Assembly (NCBI GenBank): GCA_947397865.1
Contig: OX377622.1
Span: forward strand, 487,878-551,877
Length of the DNA: 64,000 nt
Origin: Polietes domitor
Taxonomy: Eukaryota > Arthropoda > Insecta > Diptera > Muscidae
Direction of reading: 5' to 3'
This document shows, in pieces, positions 26,284 through 39,202 of this stretch; positions within the stretch are counted from its first letter, which is position 1; every line of letters starts with the position of its first letter. The position numbers and the translations under genes are program-made. The notes under the pieces were generated by a model that saw nothing but the letters and a program-made list of their open reading frames with translations, did not search any database and was not told the origin of the DNA.

Positions 26284-27586
26284 AACGAGACTCTCAATAT
26301 AACCAAATATAATATATCTATCCATTTGCAAATAAAAAAAAACGTAAATGTTCGGCTTCCTAATGCCCGGTCGAATACCCCCAATTTGTTTATAAACCTT
26401 TTTCTAGATGATACGTCCTAGTGTAAATACATTAAACACATGTATGGTGCCACTATTTATATCACAGTTATTATCTGATAATTTCTTACTTGCTACTGGT
26501 ATTTTCTAAATTTTTATGACATAATCATATTGGAATTTATTAAAAATTATTTGGGTTGAGAGGTGTATGCTATGAACGTGGTAAACAATCAAGTAAACAT
26601 ACGTATTGAAAAACACAATTTATTCGTCTATCTGTGGGAAATAAGTCCTGGAACATGGTCTCATTAATTACTATATGTATTTAATATATAGTATGCCAAT
26701 ATATGGCAAATAATTACACTGGGGCCTAAAACATTATCATCAACCACCATAAAATCAACGGTCCTATGTTCCGCGTAGGAGCAAAAGGAATAAATCTATA
26801 TATATAAAAGAGTTGCGTTACTGATTGACTGACTGACTTATCATATATATGTATAACCAATACTAATTTTTCAAAGCCGAATTTAAAGTGGTTACTTTGA
26901 AAGCGTGCTACCCACGAATGGACAATGGTAAAAGCTAAATATTTTAGGAGAACGCATAAAATAATTCAAACTATAATTTTAGTCGGGCACATGGACAACT
27001 TTTTAGAGCTACATTAGATTGTCCAACTGATAAAATTGCAGTCGATAAATTGAATAATTTTGTTCAAATATTTACTCGAATAATGAAAAACGAATACGTA
27101 TAGCATATGTAAATAAAATTCTTTTGAGGCATTTTCAATAATTTTACGATTGTCAACATTGGAATGCTTCTACACATAAATAAGAAAATTACGGTCTCTC
27201 CTGGTATATACAAATACCTACATAACATCTTACTTATTTAGAAAATCCATTTATGTTTCTTATCTACGTATCTATTTCTACAAAGTAGAAATTTGGAAAA
27301 GCGTATGTTTCTAATGGTAATTATTGGCCGACAGACTTACAGAGAGCTGTATATTGCGCCATATTGTCGCTGCCATGCTGACTGTCGTAACTGTAATCAC
27401 ATGTTTGAGTTTGATAATAAGTCTGAAAATGCGAATAATTCCATAAAAATTTAATTATTTAGAGCGCTTTCTCGGTGGTACAAGAAATTGCCACAATCAC
27501 GAAGACATGAAAATAAAAACAGAAAAATATATGCACGTACACTCATACATATGCACGTACTCACATTTATTATTGATTAATCAATA
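26284..27586. other. No supported gene
   Basis: A short segment at about 26800-26845 (TATATAAAAGAGTTGCGTTA followed by GACTGACTGACT) resembles another common insect repeat edge. Otherwise AT-rich DNA without a recognisable feature. Confidence 0.5.
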
Positions 27587-27589
27587 TAA

Positions 27590-28554
27590 CACTGTCCAAC
27601 AAATTAAGACTTTTTGAATGGAACAGGATATTTCTGAAAGGGCTTGTTATTTAGATAATTTTTGTAGAATAAACTTATAGTCCAGTTGGTCTGAGTTGGT
27701 CGTCAAATCAGAATTTGTAAAAAGTGCTTTTAGAAAAACCCGCTTAACTTTTTATCATATAGAGAATGCTAGGAATTTGTTTGGCATATGATTGCTGACT
27801 AAATGGGAATATTTGTGACAGAATTGTTTCAGAAAATAAATTGCAACCGCGAATTTTGGATTTTTTCAACAATCGCAGCTTTTTCGCGACTTACTACATA
27901 TATGTTACAAGCGACATTGGTTCTTAATGCACATGCAAAACATCAGCCGGATCCGTTGGATAGATCGCTAGAAAATTACAAAATAAAAAAGACATGCATA
28001 CAAAATCATTTTAGCCATATCTCCCGCGAAAATGAAAATTTTGCAAAAATATCCACTTTGTATTTTTGTATATCCACCAGTAATTTTGTTGTATAAGCTG
28101 GCGTGTAATTTTGCTATTTAAGCGGGAAGATCATTATTTACAACTTTGGTGTCAATGGTGGTGAAATTGTCTGGCAATTTTTTTAGTAGAACATTTTAAT
28201 CCATAAAAGTCTTCTTTGAAAGGACTTTTTTTGATTTCCTCGAAAAAAGGGCCAAATTGACCCATAAAGAGAAGAGCTAGAGGGTTAAGATCTTCCACAC
28301 AAATGATCCCCATAAAATATATAGTTCTGACAACAAGAATTCGCTCAGACATTAACTTACAACACTTTTTTCGCTTAGTATAATGTTCCCTTCGACCAAA
28401 AAAATAAAACTTTGACCCGCGATAAAAAGAAACTCAGACCAGCTGGACTATAAGTTTATTATATTTTTATATTATTTATTTTTATATTATTTATATTTAT
28501 ATTATTTAGAATTATAGAGTCGCTAGTCTGTTCCAAAAATGCTGTTGGACAGTG
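27590..28554. mobile_element. Non-autonomous DNA transposon, CACTGTCCAACA termini, TAA target duplication
   Basis: The 965-bp element starts CACTGTCCAACA and ends with the exact inverse, TGTTGGACAGTG. TAA flanks it on both sides (27587-27589 and 28555-28557). A subterminal inverted pair (ATAAACTTATAGTCCAG near 27672, inverted near 28443) lies about 85-110 bases inside. Two small open frames within it (27803-28096 plus, 28152-28352 minus) show no recognisable transposase motif. The termini resemble those at 8625-9722 at most of the first 12 positions, so the two families probably belong to the same superfamily. Confidence 0.8.
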
Positions 28555-28557
28555 TAA

Positions 28558-29373
28558 TTATTTCAATTACTCACATGTGCTATCTGATTAAGCATTTTTC
28601 TTAAAATACGAAATGATCACATTCTATGCTACGAACACTGGTGGTGCAGCCGTTGAGTTTCTGTTATGGGTATATATAGTTGCAACTCGACTTGTCTACT
28701 TTTTCAATATTGTAAATATCGTATTTTTAAGGGTAAAAGTCGACTTTTTATATAAAACTTTTAAAATTGATCCTTTATTTGATTTGAACTGGGATATTGT
28801 CCTGGCTCAAGACCATTTTGCATCAATATTTAATAGAATGCAAATTTATTTACAAATGGCATGGTGACATTTATTACTTGGCTGCAGACTACCACGATCA
28901 TGATTTCGACCATGTCAAAAGTCTTTTCAAGTGGCTTCGCAGCGACTTTTCAAAATTTCAAATTTTTAAAAATTAATCCTTTATATGTTATCAACGGATT
29001 AATTTTAAAAGTTTATTTTCTGTTATATGAAAAGTTTTTGTATTCATTTTATTAGAATGAGTTAGATTAATTCAGAATGCTAATAATGGTACACAAATAA
29101 ACAATTTTCATAAAAAATAAAAAAATGTGGAAATATGCTTCCTAATTTCTTCTACTAAGTCCTTCTTGAGCTACCTTTAGGTTGTTCCTTTAAAATATTA
29201 AAAATTTTAAATATTCAAGAGAAATTTGGTAAATTAAATTCTGTTTCGCCAAGGAAAATCAACAGTAAAAGTGAGTGCATATTTTAATGCCATCTGAAAA
29301 TAAAATTGTATTATATAAAATTTAGATAAAAAATGTTGTTATGTGATACATTTTAAAGTGCTTTGTTTCATTT
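28558..29373. other. No supported feature
   Basis: AT-rich DNA. Two open frames on the plus strand (28613-28867 and 28861-29055) are low-complexity and match no family known to me. Confidence 0.5.
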
Positions 29374-29470
29374 ATGCATAAGATGGACATTCAACAGATC
29401 GCCGTGTCAATTCTGTTTGTCAGTTGTGCAACAATACTGAAGACATTGCGTGCAATAACACCTCACGAAA
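29374..29470 (+). CDS. Candidate first coding exon of a secreted or membrane protein
   Basis: Two in-frame ATGs (29374 and 29383) open a short frame whose product has a polar start, a hydrophobic core (IAVSILFVSCATIL) and a small-residue region before RAITPHE, like a cleavable signal peptide. The frame ends at 29470 exactly at a strong splice donor (AAA|GTGAGT). I do not recognise the protein and could not find a convincing second exon. A 62-codon frame at 30603-30791 is one possible downstream piece but has no clear acceptor. Chance occurrence is possible. Confidence 0.3.
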
Positions 29471-32440
29471 GTGAGTAAAATACGATATTTATAGTAAAAT
29501 TTAAAAAATCGACAACTAAAAGGTCTTCATTCGCCTTTTTGTGTTATCAGAAATCACTTTTTTATACCTATAGAACCCATGGTGCAATAATTACAGGTAG
29601 TGTCAATTACCCAACAACAACTAAAATTAAAATACAACCCTCAGTATTTTATAGGTACCCACGTTATATAGGTAGGTATTTTTTTTTTGATATAAAATAC
29701 ATATCGCAGTAATTAAGATATATAAATAAAGTCCAATGTTCATTTAGCAAATGCGTTGATCGAACTAACATTTCTTTTAATCAATTCGTTTAATTGGATT
29801 CAAAGTTTATTTAATCAAATATCAAATATTTTCCAAACAATTTCCATACACAATATTAGTAATAGCACCGAAAGTCAAAAGAGTTTATCCCACATGCAGT
29901 TTTTATAATTGGAATGAATTTCTGTTTTTTCTGCGTATCTTATTCACAAATAATTTAAAAATTTAATCTGTTTGGACAAGGGTTGGAAAATATATGCAAT
30001 CTGACACGGACGTTATAAACTGAGTTCTGTCGGTCTCCTGAGTCAACTCTTGTAAGTTGGTCTCCTGAGTTTACTCTTGTAAACACTGTATAAAAAATGC
30101 GAAAGGAAACTATCAAAAATGTTAAACTAATAGTTGGTTTCGATCGGATTTAATGCGATAACCATTATATGTTTGTACGAGAATAGGCCTTTTGTATGTC
30201 ATCACTGGCTTAATTATATTGGACGTAAATTATGTTTTAGCATTCATTTGCGTACTTTGTACCTGCGTCACATAAACTGCACTTCAGTCCTAGAAGGTGT
30301 CATGTACCACAAATGAATACATAAAAATTAATTTATGGTCTATAACAACAACAAATCGGATGGGCGATATACAAGCAACCCACGTACAACGTTATCAATT
30401 TGAACAATGAATAAGGTTAATCAGTTCCCATTTCTGTTTTCAGTTTTCAATTAATGAATCAGCAACAACAACAGTCAATACCATGCAGAATGAATAAATG
30501 AATGAATTTTGCAATAACAGTCATCACAATAATGAATTTATTTGTCTCTGTTTGTGTACGTGCAACGCGATCCTTACTAAAGAATTTCAACATTGATATG
30601 AAATGAGTGCTGACGAGGCAGCAGAGATGATCGTAAACTTCATCGAATACAAATTTGGCAATTATTCGAAGATCCCAGACAGCCCTTACAAAGCAGACAT
30701 GACCCAAATTAAATTAACTTCAACTTTTCTGAGGGATGTTCAGATGACAATTTTGCTAAATTTATGGACTGCAAATAGTCTTTGTGGGTAACACTACGAT
30801 GCCGACACAATATGAAAACAAGCTCTGTTTTATTGGTTCAGAGTAATAAGAGATCATTTTTATTTATTTTATAAAGTCGGGTTTCATAAATAATTTTGTA
30901 AATACTTTAGTATAACATTAAAGAAGAAGCGAAATGAAATATACCATGTAAAACATCCACACCGAAACATAATCAGACGAACGAGTTTTGGTTGAAACTA
31001 CGCGCGAGCTATAATAATAAAAGTTTTCAGCAAAGGCATACACTCTGAGAAAAATGTACAATTGCATTAAGATGAGCAAAATGAAGTCTATACTTCTTTG
31101 GAAGCTAAAAAAATTTTATCTTAATTGCTTCTCAAATGTTATTACATTATGTTATCAATGCAATAGATTTTTTAACAAGATCAAAGGGTCACTGGAAAAA
31201 ATAGCGTATAACTTCTTGCTGACAAATGTCTTTCAATAATTATGTGAATGTGTATAAATGAATTCAACACAACAAAACGTTTCCTTTTAAAATAGGCTAT
31301 CATAATATCTTTTATTGTTTGAGAAATATTTTTATTTAAAAATAGCATATAATTTTCAAATAAAATAGTGTATTTATCATCATACGAATAGACACCCGTT
31401 TCGACAAAAACTTTAATCACGCTTTTCTCAAAACACCCAAAAAAACTCTAGACTATTGTTATATTATCAGTCGGGTGGGACTAACTGGATAATATAATGG
31501 TGAGGATTACATCATGGACCGATGAGACTTTCACAATATATGTTTGCAGGTGAAAAATAACGTGTTCCGATCAAAATCTGTTAACAAGAAATATGAATTA
31601 AAAAAGATCTGTTAAAAAATACGAAAAATTCAAATCGGGAGCAACATTTTTACGGAAGCTGTATATAAATCTGAACCGATTAGACCCATTTTCACCAGAG
31701 ATGTTTCTAGTTGAAATATAAGGCGTTGTGCCAAATTTGAAGAAAATCTGTTAAAATACACTATAATAAGAATTGCTGCTGTGTTGTTCAGACACGACAA
31801 AGGTTAGGGAGTGGTTCTTGTATTTATAATGTTAGATCGAAGATGGAAAATAATCTCCAGTCTCCAGAAATAAAAAATAAATAACAACTAATATGTAATG
31901 ACGTTTGTAGACCTTTGCGGCTTAGTGTATATGGTTTCAAATGCGCAAGAAGTCAAATCGGGAGCGTTAAAATATGTACATTCTAGATCAGAGAATGGTA
32001 CTAAAACACAATTTTGAATTTAAATTAATAGGTTCAGGTGCATTATGTTTTATCTACAAACATCCACAATGAAAGTAGACCACATCGGTCCTTATTTTGG
32101 CATAAATTCTTTATTTACAAGTAATTTGATTTATATAGTTTTCATTTCATTGGTTTCATGAGGTTATTTTCACATTTATGGAAGTTTTGAAACCAACCAG
32201 TACTTTCTTCGATTATATATAAAGCTAAATAAATAAATTAAAACAAGTTAAATGGCGTTTATTTTTTATTTAATAAAACCAAACCAAAACAAATACAAGT
32301 ATTGAAAAAATAATTTTATAACTATTACGAACCACGATTATAAGGCAAGGCTACCAATACCAATATATCGAAATAATACTTCAAGTCAATTCAAAAAATA
32401 AATATTCTTATATTTATATTTTCAAAAATATTGGTAGATA
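29471..32440. other. No secure gene
   Basis: Contains a 27-bp two-copy repeat at 30032-30085 (GGTCTCCTGAGT...). A 62-codon plus-strand frame at 30603-30791 (starting MSADEAAEMIVNF) looks somewhat protein-like but is unrecognised. Around 31590-31790, phrases such as GAACCGATTAGACCCATTTT and AAGGCGTTGTGCCAAATTTG look like the inner part of the fly repeat that ends at 33345. Confidence 0.4.
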
Positions 32441-33345
32441 GTGAGTGCTACAGTTGGTTGTATTTCCACTCCATTTTAATTCAAAAAGTACAAATTTTGA
32501 AATCCATTATGATTCAACCAATTTTTGCCGAAAAAGTAAAAAGTACGAATTTGAAAAATCTTTGTATTTTTCGTTTCTATGCAGTCAGAGGAATGTATAC
32601 ACTGAATTCCGTGATTCTAGCTGCGGCCATTTGGTTGGTACCATTTTTATCCCTTTTTCCCTATTTTACCCCCTAAATGTCTAAAATGTCTTTACTTTAC
32701 GTGTCTACACAATTAGAGGGATGTACAGACCGAATTTCATTATTCTAGCTGTAGTCGCTTAGTTGGTACAATTTGTATCCCTCTGTACCCATTGTATCCA
32801 TTGAAAGTACGAATTTGGAAAAACATCTTCTATTTTTCGTGTCTACACAGTCAGGGGAATGTATATTCCGAATTTCATGACTCTAGCTGCGGTAATTTGG
32901 TGGGTACTAGTTTTTTCAATTTTAACCCCAAAAAGCACGAATTTTGAAAAATCCGTTTATATACCGAATTTCATTATTTGAGGTGAAGCCGTTTGGTTGG
33001 TACCACTTTTATCCCTCTTTTTCCCATTTTACCCCTTAAAAGTACGATTTTGGAAAAAAATATTATGTATCTACTCTATTAGAAGAATATACACACCAAA
33101 TTTCATGTACCATTTTACCCCTTTTTGCCCTATTTCACCCACCACGAATAAAAATAACTTTATGGCGCACGTTGCTATAGGCGGAATGCGCATACCCAAT
33201 ATCAAGTAAGTACATGCAGATATATTGAAAAAAATGCTTAAATACTCTAACATAATACGGGTTATTTTCTCAGGTCGATATTTCAAGGTGTTACAAACGG
33301 AATGACAAAGTTAGTATACCCCCATCCTGGAGGTGGAGGGTATAA
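32441..33345 (+). repeat. Dispersed fly repeat with tandem inner units and GGTGGAGGGTATAAAAA end
   Basis: Several diverged units of roughly 120 bases contain AAAGTACGAATTTG, TTTTCGTGTCTACACA, GAATGTAT and GATTCTAGCTGC. The segment closes with GGTGTTACAAACGGAATGAC, a TACCCCCATCCTGGAGG palindromic part and GGTGGAGGGTATAAAAA near 33330-33345. The same family lies in reverse at 2265-3240 and as a shorter copy at 44788-45466. The left edge is uncertain; the element may begin around 31450. Small open frames here are products of the repeat. Confidence 0.7.
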
Positions 33346-34230
33346 AAATCAGGAAACAAAGAAAAATTGGAAATTTATTAAAAATTTGTAACAGAAATGC
33401 CAGTATAGCAAAATGCGATGTGCATTGGTGTTAAGTCCTTTAATGGGATTAACGATTGTGGTGGATACATTGATACGCATTCACCGCGCACACACCAACA
33501 ACTACTATTCGATTCAATTTGCGAAATGAGTAATCGAACAAGCGTCTGAAAACATCACTTGATTCGTAGATTGAGTCTGTCTGTCGTCCAATGGTTTACC
33601 GTGGGCCCTATCTCTCTCGCCCTCACTTCCTCTCTCGCACTCTGAATATATATTAAATGAATTGTTGTTATTGATTGTTATTTGCATAATAACGTCATTT
33701 TGATATTTACGGGTAATTTCAAAGTTCAATATAAAAAACAACAATAAAAAATGGGGATATTTCGGATTACTGTTCGAAGAGCGTGCCAAAATCTATTGCA
33801 GGTGCAGAGTGAGTATGTGTACAGTTGCGGAAAATAAGAGGCCTGCGTAAAAGAGGCCTGTAAATTAGCCATATTTGTTTGGACCCAGTATTGCTTCATT
33901 CACATGAAGTTTTTTACTTGAATTTAGTACGTACATATGTGCTCAAATCAAGTACAGTATATTTTTTCTTATTTTGATTTTACAATATTACATACTACAA
34001 AGAAAATGTTGGCACTATGTTTTTAAAAGAACTAGAGTTTCTGCAGCCAAACGAGTTTCTCTTCCAGACAGACTTTCACCAAGATATAAACATCAATTAA
34101 AAATAAAATGCATAGATGTTAATTAAAATAATAAATAATTTCAATTGAAAATGTGATAGATTATCAAAAATTAGTTGAAGTTAGGAATTTTGTTTATAGG
34201 CTCAACTCAAATAATTTTTAAATCGAAATT
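33346..34230. other. No supported gene; CT-rich tract and a repeat fragment
   Basis: A CTCTCTCGCC...CTCTCTCGCAC tract at about 33610-33640 gives several GAGAG motifs on the minus strand, which might bind GAGA factor. No transcript can be tied to it. At about 33876-33962 the segment TTTGGACCCAGTAT...TTTTTTACTTGAATTTAGTACG is homologous to 39258-39345 inside the hAT element. Confidence 0.4.
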
Positions 34231-34930
34231 ACTATTTTCATAATTAAACTTGGATATAATTTTTTGTGTAACGGGTTCTAATAATTTCTCGAATTATTTT
34301 TAATACAATTATTGTCGATATAAACGCCCCTATAAATAATAAATTGATTTTTGTTCCACTAATTACCCCACTAAATGCGTCATATACACAGCGTATGTGT
34401 TGATATATAAAGGTATATTCAGACTACCCTAACTGTTTTGTGATCTGTCAAAGAATGTGGATAAAAAGCTTTTATTTCAAAATTCACGAATTTAAATGAT
34501 GTAATAAAGAAATATATAGAATCAATGAAAAATTCTATACACCGATTATTAAAAATATCTTTCACATTCACTCGATAAATAAATTCACATTTCACCCTTA
34601 TTGCAAATAAAATTGAAATTGAAATTAATATTTTCATAATTAAACTTGGATATCATTTTTTATGTAAGAACTTTCTTTGAATTAGAACTTTCTCAAATTA
34701 ATTTTAATACAATTATTGTCGATATAAACGCCCCTATAAATAATAAATTGATTTTTGCTCCACTAATTACCCCACTAAATGCATCATATACACAGCGTAT
34801 GTGTTGATGTATAAAGGTATATTCAGACTACCCTAACGGTTTTGTGATCTGTCAAAGAATGTGGGTAAAAAGCTTTTATTTCAAAATTCACGAATTTAAA
34901 TGATGTAATAAAGAAATGTATATCAATGAA
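34231..34930. repeat. Two-copy tandem duplication, 397-bp period
   Basis: TAATTAAACTTGGATAT at 34241 recurs at 34638, and the copies align through ATAAACGCCCCTATAAATAA, CACAGCGTATGTGTTGAT, CTTTTATTTCAAAATTCACG and GATGTAATAAAGAAAT. Divergence is a few percent plus small indels. No gene lies in either copy. Confidence 0.85.
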
Positions 34931-35484
34931 AAATGCAAATAAATTATCCAATGGAATTTCCCCTTAAATTCCCAACAGTATTTTATTATTTTTTAAGTTT
35001 ATTCTGCTTTCTTACCCCGATTTCAACGTTTTATTTCCGTTACAACGACAAGAAGTGAAACATATTCCCGGATTATATTCATAATACCACCTTACGCCTG
35101 CTGGGGAATAGAAAATTCCACGTGAAAAAATTACCATTTTATTCGCGAGGGTGAGTGTATATAAAGTTGTATGTCGCACATTCTTACCATTGTACTACTC
35201 TTAAAGTTTATTTCAAAGATAAGGGACAGAAAATAATTTCCAACTAAATGTGTAATTATATGATGCGTTTTTGACAAAGATTGTATTCAATTATTTTAAT
35301 TGAGTGTTATTTTAGAAGTTTTTAATTGGACTAAAATATTCTGCAATTCGACCAATTTTGTTTTACCGGAACTGACCAATGGGCGTCTGTATATATGTTT
35401 TATAACACAAACATAAATCCAAATTCCAAATCTATTATGCATTGTTGTTAATGTTTTTTATATTGAGTGATTAAATTTCCATGT
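34931..35484. other. No supported feature
   Basis: AT-rich DNA. No recognisable gene, repeat boundary or RNA. Confidence 0.5.
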
Positions 35485-35620
35485 AAGCGCCCGGTAGTCA
35501 AGTTGGTAGCGTGCTCGGCTATCAGCATGGGTTCGATTCCCACCAGAGGCTCTGTCCTGTCTCTGCAATAACTAGCCACGATGGCCTTTGTCACCCAGAT
35601 CAATATAATTTAATAAATAA
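35485..35620 (+). repeat. tRNA-derived SINE
   Basis: The 5' part (about 35487-35555) resembles a tRNA, with an A-box-like TAGTCAAGTTGGTAGCG and a B-box GGTTCGATTCC spaced as in an internal RNA polymerase III promoter. The anticodon arm is imperfect, so this is not a working tRNA. A body of about 65 bases unrelated to tRNA follows and ends in an AATAAATAAA tail. Imperfect direct repeats AAATTTCCAT (35473-35482) and AAATTTGCAT (35619-35628) may be the target duplication. No second copy was seen in the window. Confidence 0.65.
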
Positions 35621-35958
35621 ATTTGCATCCGTCAGTTGAGTCAAAAATCACTCACCCGCCCAACTCTAGTGTGATTAGTGGAAAAGATTTTCCATGAGTT
35701 TTTTGAATGCGGAAAAAACTTTGTATTTGACTTTTTAAAAATCTTTTGACCTGATAGGATAGTCTGAAGGTACCTTTAGTAGAGAAATGTTCAATGTTCG
35801 TTCTGTTATGATTTGTCTTGGCGCTCTCTGTACGTGAAGAACCTCCCTCTCCCTGCCTCTTTCATCATAGCGCACGCTCTGTGCTCTGTTTATGCTTACA
35901 GTTTTCTGTTGGAGCACATTTAATTCATCGCCGCCAATTTTTCATCGGCATTCTCTCA

Positions 35959-35996
35959 ATGGTTCCGTTGTTTGGATCGGCATTGATGTTGGTCGG
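35959..35996 (+). CDS. Possible short first coding exon
   Basis: An ATG at 35959 opens a frame reading MVPLFGSALMLVG that runs into a good splice donor (CGG|GTGAGT at 35997). The surrounding CT-rich DNA (35840-35890) could be promoter or 5' UTR. No downstream exon could be identified, so this is only a candidate. Confidence 0.15.
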
Positions 35997-36000
35997 GTGA

Positions 36001-39000
36001 GTGTGTGTGTTTAAGTCGTTTTGGTAGAAAGCAAAACAGCAGCATTGTCAGCAAGTTTTGTTGTGCTGCGAATTTATCTGTGAATTCAGTTGACATCGAG
36101 TCGCGATCGCGAAATATCATTCTTTTTGGGGCGTTTCGCTAACGCAAATGAAAGAAAATTACTAAAGTTTTAGTGTAATTTCGCTAAAAAGGACGAGTTT
36201 GAAATTCTGGAAAATAGAGAAACACATAGTTTCGAAAATAAAAATGTAAATATTTGTTAAAGTTGTCGATAAAATAATTTATTTATGAGCGCATAATCCT
36301 CCACTACATATAAAAATGACAGAATTTTTTAATTCTTATTCATTTTTCAATTTTGCGCGCATTATTTTTTAACCCGTTTAATATGCATACGAAAAATCAT
36401 TACTTGGGCAAAAACATACAACATAAATAACTGTGGCAATCAAGGACTACAAATTAATATTCGCATGCAAGTGGAAGCTGGAGCGCATTTTGCAACATTC
36501 CCACATTTTCAACGTATTTAGTTTAGTGTTTGCAATGTGGATATGGTGATGAGATAGGTCCTCAGTGTCAAATGTAGTCAAGGGGAAATTGTTCTACAAC
36601 GTTTGTGAGATCCTGCGACTGGTTAAAACCAATATAGTCGATGTCATTGAATTGATTTCTGTGTTATATATAATTAGATGCATAAAGTTCCACGACCATT
36701 ACGACTTACCCAATCAAATTAATCCGTGTGTCCTATCTTCGCATATTAATACAATTGTTCTTTATTAATACCTCGAATAAACATCGAAGTTTGATAATTA
36801 TCATATGTCATCCGGAGAACTACATAATACGTACGGTTTATGTTCAAAGCGCAGGTATTTGATATTCGATATGTTATTATCTCCACATTCTTGTGATAAT
36901 ATATGTAATTAGATTCGGGCGTACCGTTACGTTCCATGAACTTGTTTTTAATTGCGGATGTGATCACATGACATTAACAATAATTTTGGACTGCACGAAA
37001 GAACAAAGAAGTCGTAGAATGGACGAATGAAAGAAATATAAAATATTTCGAAAATTATTCCGGGTTATATTCACCTCTGTCATATTTAGCTTGTATTTTG
37101 TTGTAGGACTGTCATTCAATTTTAGGTATGTCAGCGGTTTTCGAAAGTGTCAAGATTGTAGTTGTCGTATGAGTGTTTTGCCTCCATTAACATGGAAGGC
37201 TGACTGGTGCCGTTGCACGCCAAAATGTAATTAAAAACTTGAGGAATAAACAGAAACCCAAAGCGAAACTAAACGAAACATTAATTCTAGTGGGCGCTCC
37301 AACACCACAACTCATTTAAAATCTACAACAAAAGTCGCTTTAATTCAACCATGAACAATCTGTGGTTGTATATGAAACGAAAAAAGAACAAAACTAACGG
37401 CCACCCGAGCCAATCTCCATCCTCTCTACTACATATCATTGTCTCTTTTCTTTTGGATTACGATGCAAATTTTACAAATAAGTCTGTACCGCGGATTATA
37501 CACCATCAGCATCGTTTGTCTCCACATAAAATACTGATCTATAAGTGTCCGTGAATAACGAAATAGGAACGAACTTCTTATCTTCGTTATTCGCGTCTTT
37601 TTGTAGATTGGTCTTATCAGAATTTTGGAATCTGCTTAATTTGCTTGTAAAACCCCCAAACAAACAAAAACGACAACAAATGATCATAAAATTGTATAGC
37701 TGATAGGATCGCTACATTCCTAACAACAACAATACATATGCCAAAATATTTCTTTTTTTAGATCTGGTAGGCCCCATTACACCAAACACAGTAATGGTTT
37801 AACTTGAATTTAGTATCTAGCTCCTGGCCGATGATTACACTCTCCTAGTACAACAAGTCCATTGTTTGTAGTAGTTGCTGTCTTGGCAAGAACAATATCC
37901 ACATCTGTGTGTTGACCACATGTTGATTATGTTCACCGGGACGAGGGGCGGTTGGCTATGGGGTGAAAGTAGGTAATAAACAATCCTCATGAATGAAGAG
38001 AATGCGAGCATTTCCAAAGGGATAAACTGAAATCTATATATGTCTATATATGTATATTAAACCGGCTACAAGAAAGATTGCGTTTTTTTGCACCAAAGAT
38101 GAACGTTTGGTTTTTTATGAAGAGTTCCAAAATATTTCGGCTGTATCTTTTACGTTCATGAACATAAATTTTTATGTGACAAGAACTGAATTTAATTATA
38201 AAGAAAAATATAGATGTTTATTTTATATAAAGGCAGGTTACAAATGACTAAGATTTCTTTTTAAATTTCAATACCAATTCTATTTCAATAACCCTTCTCA
38301 ATCATACACTCCAATATTATTACAGAGTTTCGTAATCGTTTGGATTTGTGCAAATATCCGCCGACTGGTTTGTTCTTAACCATACATTACAAAAGTCTAT
38401 TTCAACACATTTTCGAAAATCATATTAATTTGAACCACTGTCTTTGCCAAATCGCTTGTACCACAAAGATACTTCTTCAGTGTAGGAAAGATTAGTCATT
38501 TGCGATCAAGACTTTATATTTAAATACCAAGACTTAAATTCTAGAAAAATTTCCATTTATACCAGGTGGTGACATTATCTTCACAGAAGATCACTTGTTC
38601 CACTCTTTTGGACTAATTGATGTCGACAGAATTTTGAAAAACTGAAACATCGATGTTCAAATTTCTTTTTAAATGTTTTCTTTACAAAAGATCACTTTCT
38701 GATTGCTCCTCATTTTCCAGTTTGTGGCATAGTTTAATTTTCCTTCATCGATATTTTGTAGAGCCCTTACTACAGGTGGCAATATCATGAAGTTAATTTG
38801 TCGCTCTAGGTATTTCCACTTCCTTATTAATGTTTTAAATCTTTAGATCAAGTAGTTAATCAGATCCAGATGGATAAAGATCGATTATATAATTAAAAAT
38901 TTATGAAGTTTAAAATTTTAGCAAGAATTATAAAGATTCTCCCTCACTCATCTTTACATTCATTAGCTGCTTCCTTACCAGTAATTGGCTCCCTATATAC

Positions 39001-39151
39001 ATCTTTTCAAACGCAGATTTTAAGCTGTCCTACATGAACAGTGTATTATTCCGAAAGTGTCCGAAACATTTGTTAGCTATACAAAACGACCTGGTTTATT
39101 GTACGTATATGTGTGTAAGTCTATGTACAACATATATATCAATCGTGTTTT
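36001..39151. other. No secure gene; possible decayed coding relic
   Basis: Most of this stretch is featureless AT-rich DNA. On the minus strand between about 38280 and 38870, short protein-like frames follow each other in different registers: a 55-codon run, a run containing VEQVIFCEDNVTTW, and one containing KPVGGYLHKSKRL. This could be a decayed gene, but I recognise no family. Confidence 0.35.
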
Positions 39152-39202
39152 TATGCTGCCAGGCCCGTGCGCAGGATTTGGCCCTGGGGGGGGGTTTTAT
39201 AT

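Noticed and set aside
33610..33640. GAGA-factor promoter
   Set aside because: The CT-rich tract alone is too weak, and no transcript start or coding exon can be linked to it.
35487..35555. Possible functional tRNA gene
   Set aside because: The anticodon arm does not fold with a proper seven-base loop and the sequence continues into a non-tRNA body with an A/T-rich tail, so a SINE fits better.
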